NCBI RefSeq assembly: GCF_901875575.1
Contig: NZ_CABFMF010000055.1
Span: forward strand, 1-64,000
DNA: 64,000 bases
Direction of reading: 5' to 3'
Source of the DNA: an uncultured Streptococcus sp.
Lineage (GTDB): Bacteria > Bacillota > Bacilli > Lactobacillales > Streptococcaceae
A model generated the notes under the pieces. The model was not told the origin of the DNA. It made no database searches and saw nothing but the letters and a program-made list of their open reading frames with translations. The first letter of the stretch is position 1; each line of letters begins with the position of its first letter. Below are positions 1 through 12,600 of the stretch, in pieces. The position numbers and the translations under genes are program-made.

Positions 1-3000
1 GTGTTTCCATTCTTACCTGGAATCTCTACCTTGGTTCCTGGTGGGTATGTTGACCCATCTGGTTTCTTAGGTGTTACCGTTACATCTCCTGTGTTTGGAT
101 CTTGTTCCAGCTCAACTGTTGGTGTCTTACGCGCTGGCGTTGTTACAACTGATACTTCTTCAGTTGGTTTGCCTGGCTCTGTAATCTTAGCTACCCCTGG
201 TACTTTACCATCTGGCAATTCACTATTTGGTACTTTACCTTTGCCATCTTCTCCAATGATTACAGTGATGGTGTTTCCATTCTTACCTGGAATCTCTACC
301 TTGGTTCCTGGTGGGTATGTTGACCCATCTGGTTTCTTAGGTGTTACGGTTACATCTCCAGTCTTAGGATCTTGTTCCAATTCAACTGTTGGAGTCTTAC
401 GGGCTGGCGTTGTTACCACTGGTACTTCTTCAGTTGGTTTGCCTGGTTCTGTAATCTTAGCTACTCCCGGTACTTTACCATCTGGTAAGTCATTGTTTGG
501 TACTTTACCTTTGCCGTCTTCTCCAATGATTACAGTGATGGTATTTCCATTCTTACCTGGAATTTCTACCTTGGTTCCTGGTGGGTATGTTGACCCATCT
601 GGTTTCTTAGGTGTTACTGTTACATCTCCTGTGTTTGGATCTTGTTCTAACTCAACTGTTGGTGTCTTACGCGCTGGCGTTGTCACATCAACTGGTTTAG
701 ATGGTCTCTTATTCGGTTCTGTTACTGTTCCTTTTCCTGGTAAATCACCTTTTGGAAGTCTTTCGTTTGGTACTTCACCTGATCCATTATCTCCGATAGT
801 AACCTCAATTGGAGTATTATGATCACCTGGGATAACGACCTTCGTTCCTGGTGGATATGTTGTTCCATCTGGTTTCTTAGGTGTTACTACAGCGTCGCCA
901 TTTGGTTTTCTTGTAATTTCAATTTCACCTGGTTGTTCTGTTCGAGGTGCATTTGGATCTAATTTCTTAGGTGTTTTCACGTTTACTTCAACAGAAGGTT
1001 TTCCTGGTTCTGTAATCTTACCTGTTCCTGGAATATCAGCATCTGGTAATTCATTATTTGGTACTTTACCTTTACCGTCTTCTCCAATTGTTACGACGAT
1101 TGGTGTGCCATTCTTACCTGGAATTTCTACTGTAGTTCCTGGTGGGTATGTTGACCCATCTGGTTTCTTAGGTGTTACTGTTACATCACCTGAATCTGGA
1201 TCTTGCTCCAATACTACTGTTGGTGTCTTACGCGCTGGCGTTGTTACCACTGGTACTTCTACAGGATCTTTTCCTGGTTCTGTAATCTTAGCATTCCCTG
1301 GTACTTCACGGTCTGGTAAATCTTTATTCGGTACTTTTCCTTTGCCGTCTTGTCCGATTATTACGACAATTGGTGTGCCATTCTTACCTGGAATTTCTAC
1401 CTTAGTGCCTGGTGGGTATGTTGACCCATCTGGTTTCTTAGGTGTTACGGTTACATCACCTGAATCTGGATCTTGTTGTAACTCAACTGTTGGTGTTTTA
1501 CGTGAAGGTGTTGTTACATTGACATTTTCATCAGGTTTTCCTGATTCTATAATTTTACCTGTTCCTGGAACATCTCCTTCTGGCAAGTCTTTATTTGGTA
1601 CTTTACCTTTTCCGTCTTGTCCAATTATTACAACAATTGGGGTTCCATTTTTACCTGGAATTTCTACCTTAGTTCCTGGTGGGTATGTTGACCCATCTGG
1701 TTTCTTAGGTGTTACTGTTACATCCCCTGTGTTTGGATCTTGTTCTAATTCCACTGTTGGTGTCTTACGCGCTGGCGTTGTTACATCAACTGGTTTAGAT
1801 GGTCTCTTATTCGGTTCTGTTACGATACCTTTTCCTGGTAAATCTCCTTTTGGAAGTTTATCATTTGGTACTTCACCTGATCCATTATCTCCGATAATCA
1901 CTTCAATTGGAGTATTATGATCACCTGGGATAACGACCTTCGTTCCTGGTGGATATGTTGTTCCATCTGGTTTCTTAGGTGTTACTACAGCATCTCCATT
2001 TGGTTTTCTTGTAATTTCAATTTCACCTGGTTGTTCTGTTTGAGGTGCATTTGGATCTAATTTCTTCGGTGTTTTCACTTCTAATTCAATAGAAGGTTTA
2101 CCTGGTGGTGTGATCTTACCTGTTCCTGGAATTTCTCCATCTGGTAAGTCTTTATTTGGAATCACTACTGTTCCATCTGGTCCTGTTGTTACTACAATTG
2201 GTACTCCATTCTTACCTGGAATTTCTACTGTTGTTCCTGGTGGATATGTTGTTCCATCTGGTTTCTTAGGTGTTACTGTTACGTCACCTGTATTTGGATC
2301 TTGATCTAATACTAAGGCTGGTATTAAACGAGCTGGTGTTTCCACAGTAACTTTTTCTGGTGTTTTTCCTGTACCAGGCTCAGTGATTGTTCCTGGACCT
2401 GAAATATTACCATCTGGTAAGTCTTTATTTGGTACTTTTCCTTTACCGTTTTGTCCAATTATTACAACAATTGGGGTTCCATTTTTACCTGGAATTTCTA
2501 CCTTAGTTCCTGGTGGGTATGTTGACCCATCTGGTTTCTTAGGTGTTACGGTTACTTCTCCTGTATCTGGATCTTGTTGTAACTCTACTGTTGGTGTCTT
2601 ACGGGCTGGCGTTTCCACATTCACATTTTCAACAGGTTTATTCGGTTCTTTTATCTTTGCAGTACCTGGAGTATTTCCGTCTGGTAATTCACTATTTGGA
2701 ACTGTTCCCTTACCATTTTGTCCAATTTCTACTCTAATTGGGTTGCCATCTTTACCTGGAATTTCCACTGTAGTTCCTGGTGGATATGTTGTTCCATCTG
2801 GCTTCTTAGGTGTTACTGTTACATCACCAGTATTTGGATTTTGTTCCAACTCTACTGTTGGTGTCTTACGTGCTGGTGTTGTCACATTTACAGGTTGCGA
2901 TGGTTTCTTATTCGGTTCTGTTACTGTTCCAGTTCCCGGTTTAGCATCTTTTGGTAAGCTATCATTTGGAACTGTTCCTGAACCATCATTTCCAATCGTT

Positions 3001-3640
3001 ACTTCAATAGTTGTTCCATCTTCTCCTGGAATTTCTACCTTAGTTCCTGTCGGATATGTTCCTCCACCTGGTTTCTTAGGTGTTACAATAGCATCTCCAT
3101 TTTCCTTACGAGTAATTGCAATCTCCGTTGGAGCGTCTGTTTCTGGTAAAGTTGGATCAATTCGTTTCGGTGTTTCCACTTTAACATCTTCAGGATCTTT
3201 ACCTTTTTCTATAATTTTACCTGTTCCTGATGTTTTATCTTCCGGTAAATCATTGTTTGAAACTTTTCCTTTACCGCCTTCTTCTATTGTTACAACAATA
3301 GGTGTTCCATTCTTACCTGGAATTTCCACAGTTGTTCCCGGTGGATATGTTGTTCCATCTGGTTTCTTAGGTGTTACAGTTACATCTCCTGTTTTTGGAT
3401 CTTGTTCTAACTCTATAGTCGATGGTTTACGAGCAGGTGTTGTTACATTTACTGGTTTAGATGGTTCTTTATTTGGTTCTTTTACGATTCCTGTTCCTGG
3501 TTTATCAGTTTTTGGAAGTTTATCATTTGGAACTGTTCCTGAACCATCATTTCCAATTGTAACTTCAATTGGAGTATTGTCATTTCCTGGAATCGTTACA
3601 GTTGTTCCTGGTGGATAAGTCCCTCCACCCGGTTTTGTTG
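1..3640 (-). repeat. Tandem ~270-bp (90-residue) adhesin repeats with a ~1.1-kb higher-order period
   Basis: The plus-strand marker gttcctggtggrtatgt recurs 14 times, near 33, 303, 573, 843, 1133, 1403, 1671, 1943, 2233, 2505, 2771, 3039, 3331 and 3603. The first three copies are exactly 270 bp apart. Each unit encodes an Ig-like strand set with DPKTGDVTVTPKKPDGSTYP followed by PGTKVEIPG. A second-order repeat is visible: the block around 690-1010 reappears almost unchanged around 1790-2110. The anchor gatcacctgg lies at 821 and at 1919, a shift of 1,098 bp, which corresponds to four units copied as one segment. Confidence 0.9.
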
Positions 3641-6600
3641 GTGTTACGATTGCATCACCATTTTCTTTACGAGTAATTCCTATAGTTGGAGTTTGAGTCG
3701 TAGGAGATTTCGGATCTGTTCCGTTTCTCTTCTCTTCATCATCTGGAATTCCATCGTTATCATCGTCTGTATCTTCTTTATCTGGAATTCCATCTCCATC
3801 AGTATCTCTCAGAATCGTTACCGGAACTTCTACCTTAATTTCCTCAGTTTCTTTTCCAGTTTTTCCATCTTTTTCTTTTGTAACTTTAACAGGAATCTTA
3901 ATTTGACGTTCTTCTTCATCTTTGTCCCAATTATCTACTGTTGGAGTTCCTGTTAACTCACCATTGCCGTTAACTGATAATCCATTTACTGGTGGATTTT
4001 CTGTTGTAATGGTAGCACCTGGTTTATTTGTTGTTACAACTGTTACCGGTGGAACTTCAGCTTTTTCTCTCACAGGAGCTGGTGGTGTCACTGTTCCTGT
4101 TAGCTTATCTGCTACTTTTGGATTTTTATCTTGATCATCTGGAATACCATCATTATCATCGTCTAAATCATCCTTATCTGGTGTTCCATCTCCATCTGTA
4201 TCTCTTAATACATTGACTACAACATCTTTTTCAACCGGTGTATCACCTTCATGTGTTACTGTTACTTTTATCGTTACATTACGATTTTCTTCGATTTCTC
4301 CCCAGTCTTTAATATCTGGTGTTCCAGTAACTTTACCTTCAGGAGTTACAGTTAATCCATTCTTAGGAGTTGGAGTAATTGTACTATTGTCTTTGTTAGG
4401 TGTTACCACTTTATCACTTGTATATGCTTTATTTTCAATCGCATCTACCGGTGTTCCTACTTCAACTGTTAATGGTTTTCCAGCAGTTTCTGTAGATGAT
4501 TGACTTGTTAAGTCTGTTGTTTTACTTGTCACTTGCGCTGTAACTGGTGAACCATCTTTTACCTTATCAGCAGGAATAGTCACTTTACCATTTGCATCAA
4601 CAGTAATTTTCGGATCAGAACTTGTCCAAGTTCCATCTCCAGCTTTTGTTACTGTTACTGTTTGTGGCGTGTTATCTTCACCTGTATATGTGATCGTTGT
4701 AGTTCCTTCTCCAGTTAATATCGGTGTAATTTCTACAGTTCCGTTTTCTTTTGGTGTAACTGTTGGAGCTTGTGGTTTCACTTTAACAATTACATCAGTT
4801 GTTTCTGTTGAACCATCTTCATAAGTAATTGTCACTGGAATTGTATGTTTACTATCCGGAGTTACATTTGGTAATGGTGATGTTTTTTCCACTACACTTG
4901 TAATCTTCGCTGCTGTGAAATCTTTCGTTTCAGTTCCATCTACTACTCCAGTAACCCCTGTTTTTCCTGATAAATCAGAATTTGTTAATGGTGAATCTAC
5001 TTCTTTAATAACATCAACAGTTGTTACTTTATGAGGTGTTGGTGTATATGTTGCATCATCAGAATCTACAGCTGAACCACCTGTACCTTTTGATGCTTTG
5101 GCAGTAACACTAGTTCCTACCAATTCTTTAGGAATTTCTAATGAACCATTACGGAATACGACACCTTCTTTCGGTGTTTCAAGTTGCCAATCGTTTCCAT
5201 TTTTCACTAATGTTACAGTTCCATCTGTTAATGGAATTGTTACTTTATCTCCACCGTTATTTGTTGATGGTGTTACTTTAACATTTCCATTTTGCCATTG
5301 TGAAATCGTTGGAGCTGCTGGTTTTTCTTCTTTTACAACTACATGTACAGTTACTTGGTTTCCTGCTTTTCCTTGGCTATCAACTGGTTGAAGCGTTACA
5401 GTATATACACCTGCTGTTGGATTTTCTGGTAAACCAGTAATATTAACAGTACCCGTTCCGAAAGGTTTATCCGTAGTACGATCATCTTCAGTATCAGTTA
5501 CAGTTACTAAGCCTTTTAATAAATCTTCTGTAAGTGTTGTTCCTGCAGTAAAGACTTTAGGATTTTCTTGTGTTCCTACTGTTGCATCTTTCAACGTTAC
5601 TACTGGAGCATCATTAGTTACTGTAATTACTTTCCAATTACCTGCTGGGGTTGCAGTTTGTCCAGCTTCAGGTTTGTAATCTACTCGTAATCCTAATCCG
5701 CTAGTATAGTTATCTGTATTATCTCCAGAAGCAACCTCTTCTTTGATAAGAAGTTTCTTATTATTGTCTGTTTCTTTTAAGGTAATACTTACTTTATTTT
5801 CAGCTTTATTTGTATCATTCACACTATTTGTAATAGCTTGTACGAAGTTATTTACATTTGTAACTCCAGCTGGTGCCGTAGAAGGATCTACTTGCCAATT
5901 TCCACCATTTTCATCACGAACAAGGACAATACTGTTTGGCGTATTATCAGTGTCAGTGCTGTTATGGAATCGTAACTCGATTCGTTTTGCATCATGTGGC
6001 ACTGTTACATCGATATGCTTGCTACCAGCAATCGTAGCAGAAGGTGAGTAATCTCCCATTGTAACTACTTTAGGATCACTCGTTTTAGAAACATCTGTAT
6101 CTCCAACTTTATTCACTACTGTAATCGCTGATGGTTGTGTAGTTTCTCCGTTTTTATTTTCACTTTGACGAAGTTTCACATTATCTGGTAATGTCGCTGT
6201 CCAAGTATCTCCATTAATAGTTACTTGTCCATTTTTGCTTGATAATACTGTATTGTCTTTATCATTTAAGTGTACTTCTACAACTCTATCATCTGATGTG
6301 AATCCACCTAATGTACCACTGATTGTACGTGTTGTTGATGATACTGCATCCTGATTAAACGTTGGTTTTGGAGGTGCTACATGGAATGTAACCTCTTTTT
6401 CAATGCTAGCAGGTGTATAAATTTTAACAGTTTTACCATCGATACTCTTTGTATAGAATCCTGCACCAGATGAGAATTTCACTAATGCTTTGTAATCCGT
6501 TACTACACCTGGTTTATTAAACTCAGTAGTAGTTGTTATTTCAGCATTATTCGTACTCCATTTGAAGTTCATTCCCGCTGGATAATATTTATCATCACCA

Positions 6601-9600
6601 TTATTATTTTGACCATCGACTACTTTCACATAATTATGAGAGTCTTTACCATTACCTGAATTTGCTGCATCAACTAGTTTAGTTCCTAACTCAACTGTTT
6701 CTGGACTATTTCTAACTTCAACATCTACTACTTTATATTTGAACTTGTATGTTCCAGTATTATTTGTAGAATCTGTAACTTCTACAGTTCCTTCATGTTC
6801 TCCTAAAGTAGAAGTATCTGTTGTAATATGGTTAACTCCAGTCACTTGAACTGTTGATCCACTAGTCCAATTCCCTGTTTGTTCAAACGTGCTTCCATTT
6901 GGAAGTCCTGTTACTTTTAGTTTTGTGATGTTGTTTCTGTCATCTCTTACATTGAATGTTGGGTTGAATGTTGAACCTTTGAACACCACGAAGTTTGCAG
7001 TAGTATTCACATCATTCGTTAACAACATACCATCCATTGTAGCTGAAGGAACATTTGCATCAGCTTTTACAACAGGGATTTGGATTTCATCTCTTGAATG
7101 GTCTGGATATTCGATAGTTGCACCCACATAGTGAGAACCATCTGCATTTTGCTTAATAGCTCCTTCTTCCTTCATAGAAATCTTCAATCCACTAGTTGTA
7201 TTATCAATCTTTACAGATCCACGTGTAGACGTGAATGTTAGATTTGATTTCATTGAATCAAAATCTGACTGACTAATCTTCGCATTTGTAGCCGCAACAT
7301 CCACATTCACTGGTTGAGCTGAAATTTGTGGTTCATATTTTGTTGCTTGAGTTAGAACTTTGAATTTAACTCTAGTAGGATTCGTTCCATCTGATATATT
7401 TCTTAGCTCATTTGTAGAAGCATCTTTTGCAATTACATAACGTGTATAATCGTCACTATCATTCCATGGTGTTGTTCCTGTTTTATACTCATTTACTTTC
7501 CCTGTAATATTGACATCTCTTGGTGCTTCTACTTCAGTATTATCTCTACGAATTAATTCATTATAAGATAATCCTGGGAATCCTAAACCATTACTTATGT
7601 CCCCATTTTTTTCCATCATTCTAGATTCTAATAGCTTACGAGAATTATCCGTCACTCTACCAATTGTTAGATTTGTATCCTCTGTTGGCGTTACATAAAC
7701 TACTTGGTTACCATCAGCATCAACTATTTTTTCTTTTCCATCTGGATCAAATGTAAATACTGGTGGTTCTTTATCCCCGGCTTTAGAATTCCCTGTTGTT
7801 GGATCACTTTCTACACTGTCTGTTGTCACAGATTTAGCTGTTATTTCAGTTGCATCCTTAATAGCACGGTCTTTAATCGTTACAACACCCGTATCTGGAT
7901 TAATCGTTACACCATCTTGAGGAGTATTTGGCGATAGCGACCATATATTGCCATTTTTTGTAGCTGTTATTCTAAAAGTAGAATTATTTGGATGAACATA
8001 AGTAAAGTCTAATCTATTAACATTTTCTTCATTTACCGGCGTTACTGTTACATCCCCTTTTTCTAAAGGCGTAATTGTTGGAGCTGTTGGTTTAACACGA
8101 AATACTTGATCTTTCACAATGGTAGCAGGTGTGTAAACTTTAACTTCCTTACCATCGATTGTTTTTGTATAGAAACCAGCTCCAGATTTAAATTTCACTT
8201 CTGGTTTATACTCAGAAACGATTCCTGGTCTGCTCAATCTAGTTTCATTAGCAACCTCTGCAGTTCCCTTCTTCCATTTAAACGACATACCGTCTGGATA
8301 GTATTTATCATCCCCATCATTATTTGTTCCATCTACTACTTTTACATAATTATGAGAATCTCCTAATTGTGTATTTAATGGAACAGTTTTTGGTGTTTCT
8401 CTAATTGCAACATCTACAACTTTATATTTAAATTTATAAGTTTTCTCATTGTTTAGTGCATCTTTTACAACAATACTTGCTTCATGTTCTCCTAATGTAG
8501 CAGTATTTGTTGCTGTAATAGTATCTCCTGTTACTTGAACATCTGCACCAGTTTTAGCCCAGTTTCCTGTTGCTGAGAAATCATTTCCACTTGGTAAGCC
8601 TGATACACTTACGCTTTTCACGCTATTTTTATCATCACTAACTCTTAGGGTTGGGTTGAATGTCGATCCTTTAAATACTACAAATGAGTAATCTGTAGCC
8701 GTTTCTGATAATTCTTTACCATTTATTGTTACTCTTGGTGCTGTTGTATCAGACTTCGTAACCGGAATTCTAATATCTTCTGTTGAATGGTCTGGATATT
8801 CAATTCTAGCATTTACATAGTATGAACCATTTGCTGGATCTTTCTGAATTGCACCATTGTCTTTCATCGTGATATTTAAACCAGTAGTTCTATTGTTAGC
8901 ACCATTACTGATTTTTACATCACCACGATTTGAAGTGAAGGTGATATTTGATTTAATAGCATCAAATTCTGCTTGAGTAACCGTTGCCCCTGGTGCAGTA
9001 ATATCCTTATCAATTACTTGATTTCCAATATGTGGATCATATTTCGTTGCTTGAGTTAAAACTTTAAAGGTAACAGCTATAGGATGTTCGCGCGTATTAG
9101 ATATTGAATTGTTTGAAGCATCTGTTGCATTCACATTACGAGTATATAGTTCATCATCAACCCATCGTGTTGTACCAGTTTTATACTCACTTACTTTCCC
9201 TGTTACTATGATATCTCTTGGTGCGGCTATTTCGACATTATTAGCACGAAGTACTCCATTATGTGTTAACCCTGGTAAACCTAAGCCACTAGCGTTACCA
9301 TCTGTTCCTTTAAATATAGCTTCCACTAATTTATTTGAATTATCCGTTACAGCCCCAATATTAAGATTTGTATCTTCCGTTGGAGTTACATAAACAACTT
9401 GTTTTCCAGTAGCATCCACTATTTTTTCTTTTCCATTAGGAGTAAACGTAAATACTGGTGGTATTTTATCACCAACATTTGAATTAGCTCTTGCAGGATC
9501 ACTTTCTACGTTGTCAGTTGTTTTAGATATTGCTGTAACTGGATCAGAATCTTTGATAGCTCTATCTTTGATTGTTACTTTACCTGTAGTTTGATCAATC

Positions 9601-12600
9601 GTCACACCATCAGCAGGAGCATTTGTTAATGTCCATCCATTTCCAGTCTTAGTAGCTGTAACAGTTTTTGGTGTGTTATTCGGATCATTATAAGTAAAAT
9701 TAAATGTATTAACATTTTCTTCAGTCACTGGCGTTACTGTAACATCCCCATTTGTTTCTGGCGTTACCGTTGGCGCAGTAGGTTTAATTTGAACTTCAAT
9801 ATTTTTCGTTAAATACGCTCTATTTGTAATTTCAGAAACATTATCACCTGTAACTCCAGTACGAGGAACTGTTTGAATTCCATTCGTTCCTGCATAATTC
9901 TCAGGGAAGTAAGCTGCTGCTTTTACAACATGTTTACCTGGCGTATTAAAAGTAACATTATTCTTAACAGTATTATCTGGTTGAATAAATCTAAATTTCA
10001 TTCCTCCTGGGAAGAAACTGTCATTGTGAGTTGTTCCATCAGTAGTTCTTAAATACTCATTAGCATCATTTAGTGAAGTACCTTTATTTCCTTTGATAAC
10101 TAAAGTACCATCTTGTCTAACTTCGCCTTTACCATCTTCAAACTCTAAATCAACGACTTCGGTTCTAAATTTCACCGTAGACATATTACCTTTATCAACA
10201 TTACCACTTTGGTCATCTGACACTTTAAAAGTAGCCGTATGTTTTCCTAATGGTGCATCAGCAGCAACTTTTCCAGTAACAGTTGTTGTTCCAGGATTAT
10301 TTTCTACTGCTCCTGTTTTTGTAAGAGTTGTTCCATTGTTAAAATTAACACCTTTAGGTAATCCACTTTCATATTTTAAGTTTACTTTTCCTTTAGGATC
10401 ATTATCAAACATTGATAATGGAACATTTAAAGTTGCCCCTCTATAAATACGAGTAACTGGAGATGTTGACTCATTGTTTGTTAATATAGTTGATTTGTTT
10501 CCGTCTGTCGGATTTGTCATTTTAACCGTTGGTGGCATATCGTCACGTCTAGTTACAGTAAATGTAAATCTCACTGGTGTCGCACTATGATTAGCATCAT
10601 CCGTAGCATTAAAAGTGATTGTATTGATCTTACCAACATCTTCTGCCGTTGTTGTAATCGTAATAGTCCTTATTTTTTCAGTATCAGTATTTCTTACGTT
10701 AGTTGCACTAGCTTTTGAATTAACCAATCTACTACCATATTTTGTCATAAAATCTGAAGTATCAAGATTAACAATTTTATTATCTCTTGCTGTTACTGTA
10801 AAGGTTACATTTTGTCCTTCAACTACTGTTTGATTAGTAGGTGTAATAGCTAATGTTGGAGCTTCTGTATCTGGTGCTTCTGTTGGTGTAACTCCATCAC
10901 TTCGTTCAGAAGTTACAACTCCATTATTATTTACTGTTGTAATGGCTGTAATCGGTGTTCCAGGTAATGCACCCGCAACTGTAATTGTTGCTGTAGTTCC
11001 ATTTGTTGTTCCTGTTCCGATAACATTGTTATTTCCATCATATAAAGTAACTGTAGATCCTGTTTTAACCCCTGTACCAACATTTACTGTAATTCGTTGA
11101 TTTGTTAATCCTTTTTTATGTTGCACATCACTTGCTGTGATTACAGGTTTTTTAGGGTTAACCGTAAAGTAAACTTTTCCATCTGATCCTGAATTTGCGT
11201 CTTCTGAAGTTGAATTATCTTGATATCTTGCAATTGCAGTATAAGTAAACTTCCCAGCATTTGCTGTACTTGGAGCAGTCTTATCTTTCCAACTCCAGCT
11301 CATTCCAGCAGGGAAATCTCCACTACCCTTACGCGTAATATAGTTATCCGCTACAGGATTCCCTGTGTTTGGAATGGCATCTCCTACAACTTTTGTATGA
11401 GTGCTACCTTGGATAGGATATAGTTTTGCTTGTTTTTCTCTTAAGGTTGGTTGTACTGGTTGGTCTGGATAATCTGTATATATCGGTTCATTTGCATCTC
11501 GTCCTGAAATGAATGTATATGCTTGGTTTGTAGTTGCTCCATATGTACCCGCAACTGCTAATGCAAATGCATCTCTTACCTGGTCATCTGTCACTCCAGC
11601 TTTCAACTTAGCTTTCACTTGCATATGTACTGCAGCTGTTTTATCCTCTGTTTTAACCCCAAAACCATAAGAGTATTGATTATATTTACTTTCCGTTCTT
11701 GTTACCGCATGGATTAAAAGCGGATCATTACTATTTCCTTTAAATGTATCACGCATATCTTGGTTATAACTATTTCCGTGTCTGATATCTAAACCATAGA
11801 AATATGTTAATTTTTTCCAAGCTGGACCATAATCCGTAGAATCCCTCAAGAAGTTAACATCATAAGAACCCGTTCTAGTAAATCTTTCCGGATTTTGAGA
11901 AAGAGTTCCAGAGTTACCATTTCTTGTATAAGTTTCAAATTTCAAATCTCTTAAAGTATTACCTTTATAAGTACCATCGCTATTTAAATCTAAAATTTGA
12001 GGTGGTAAAATTAATCGATAGATTTGATATCTACTTAAGTTCGCCATTGCTGTACCATCATTGTTGAAGAAGACATCATAAACTACATAACGTTCCCCAC
12101 CAATTGTTGTCGTTTTAGCGAACATATCTACTTTATTTTCAGTATATTCTCTTAATCCATTTCTAACGACTCTGCTTCCATCACTCGCACGGTGACGTTG
12201 ATAAATCAATAAGTTGTCACTTGAATCCCATGTTGAAGAAATTGAAGCCGCTCTAACATTAGAACCTTCTTCAATTTTATTTCCATTACGTGGGTCATTC
12301 TTACCTGAAGTTAGACGTAAAGTCGCTATCTTGACAGAATTAAACGTTCTTTTTACACGCTGATTCAAATCCTCAAGTTCATTAGATGTTACCCTAGTAT
12401 TTGTCAACAATCCTTGAGCAAGTGAGAGAACTTCGTTGGCTTTTTTCAACACTTCTTTAGTTGTTTCATGATCAGGTAATTCAAGAAGTGCAGCTTGTAA
12501 TTGATCAGTAGATAATTTTAAAGATTCTTTTTTCTCTGTTGTGTTTTTATCAGCTTCCTTGTTTTGAGAAGTAGATTTTTCAGCTTCACCTAGTTCAGAA

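Noticed and set aside
1..4503. Several long plus-strand open frames (up to 411 codons) rich in G, P, S, T and V
   Set aside because: They are antisense shadows of the repetitive adhesin. They restart in different frames, lack ribosome binding sites, and the minus frame is open throughout with a signal peptide and domain structure.
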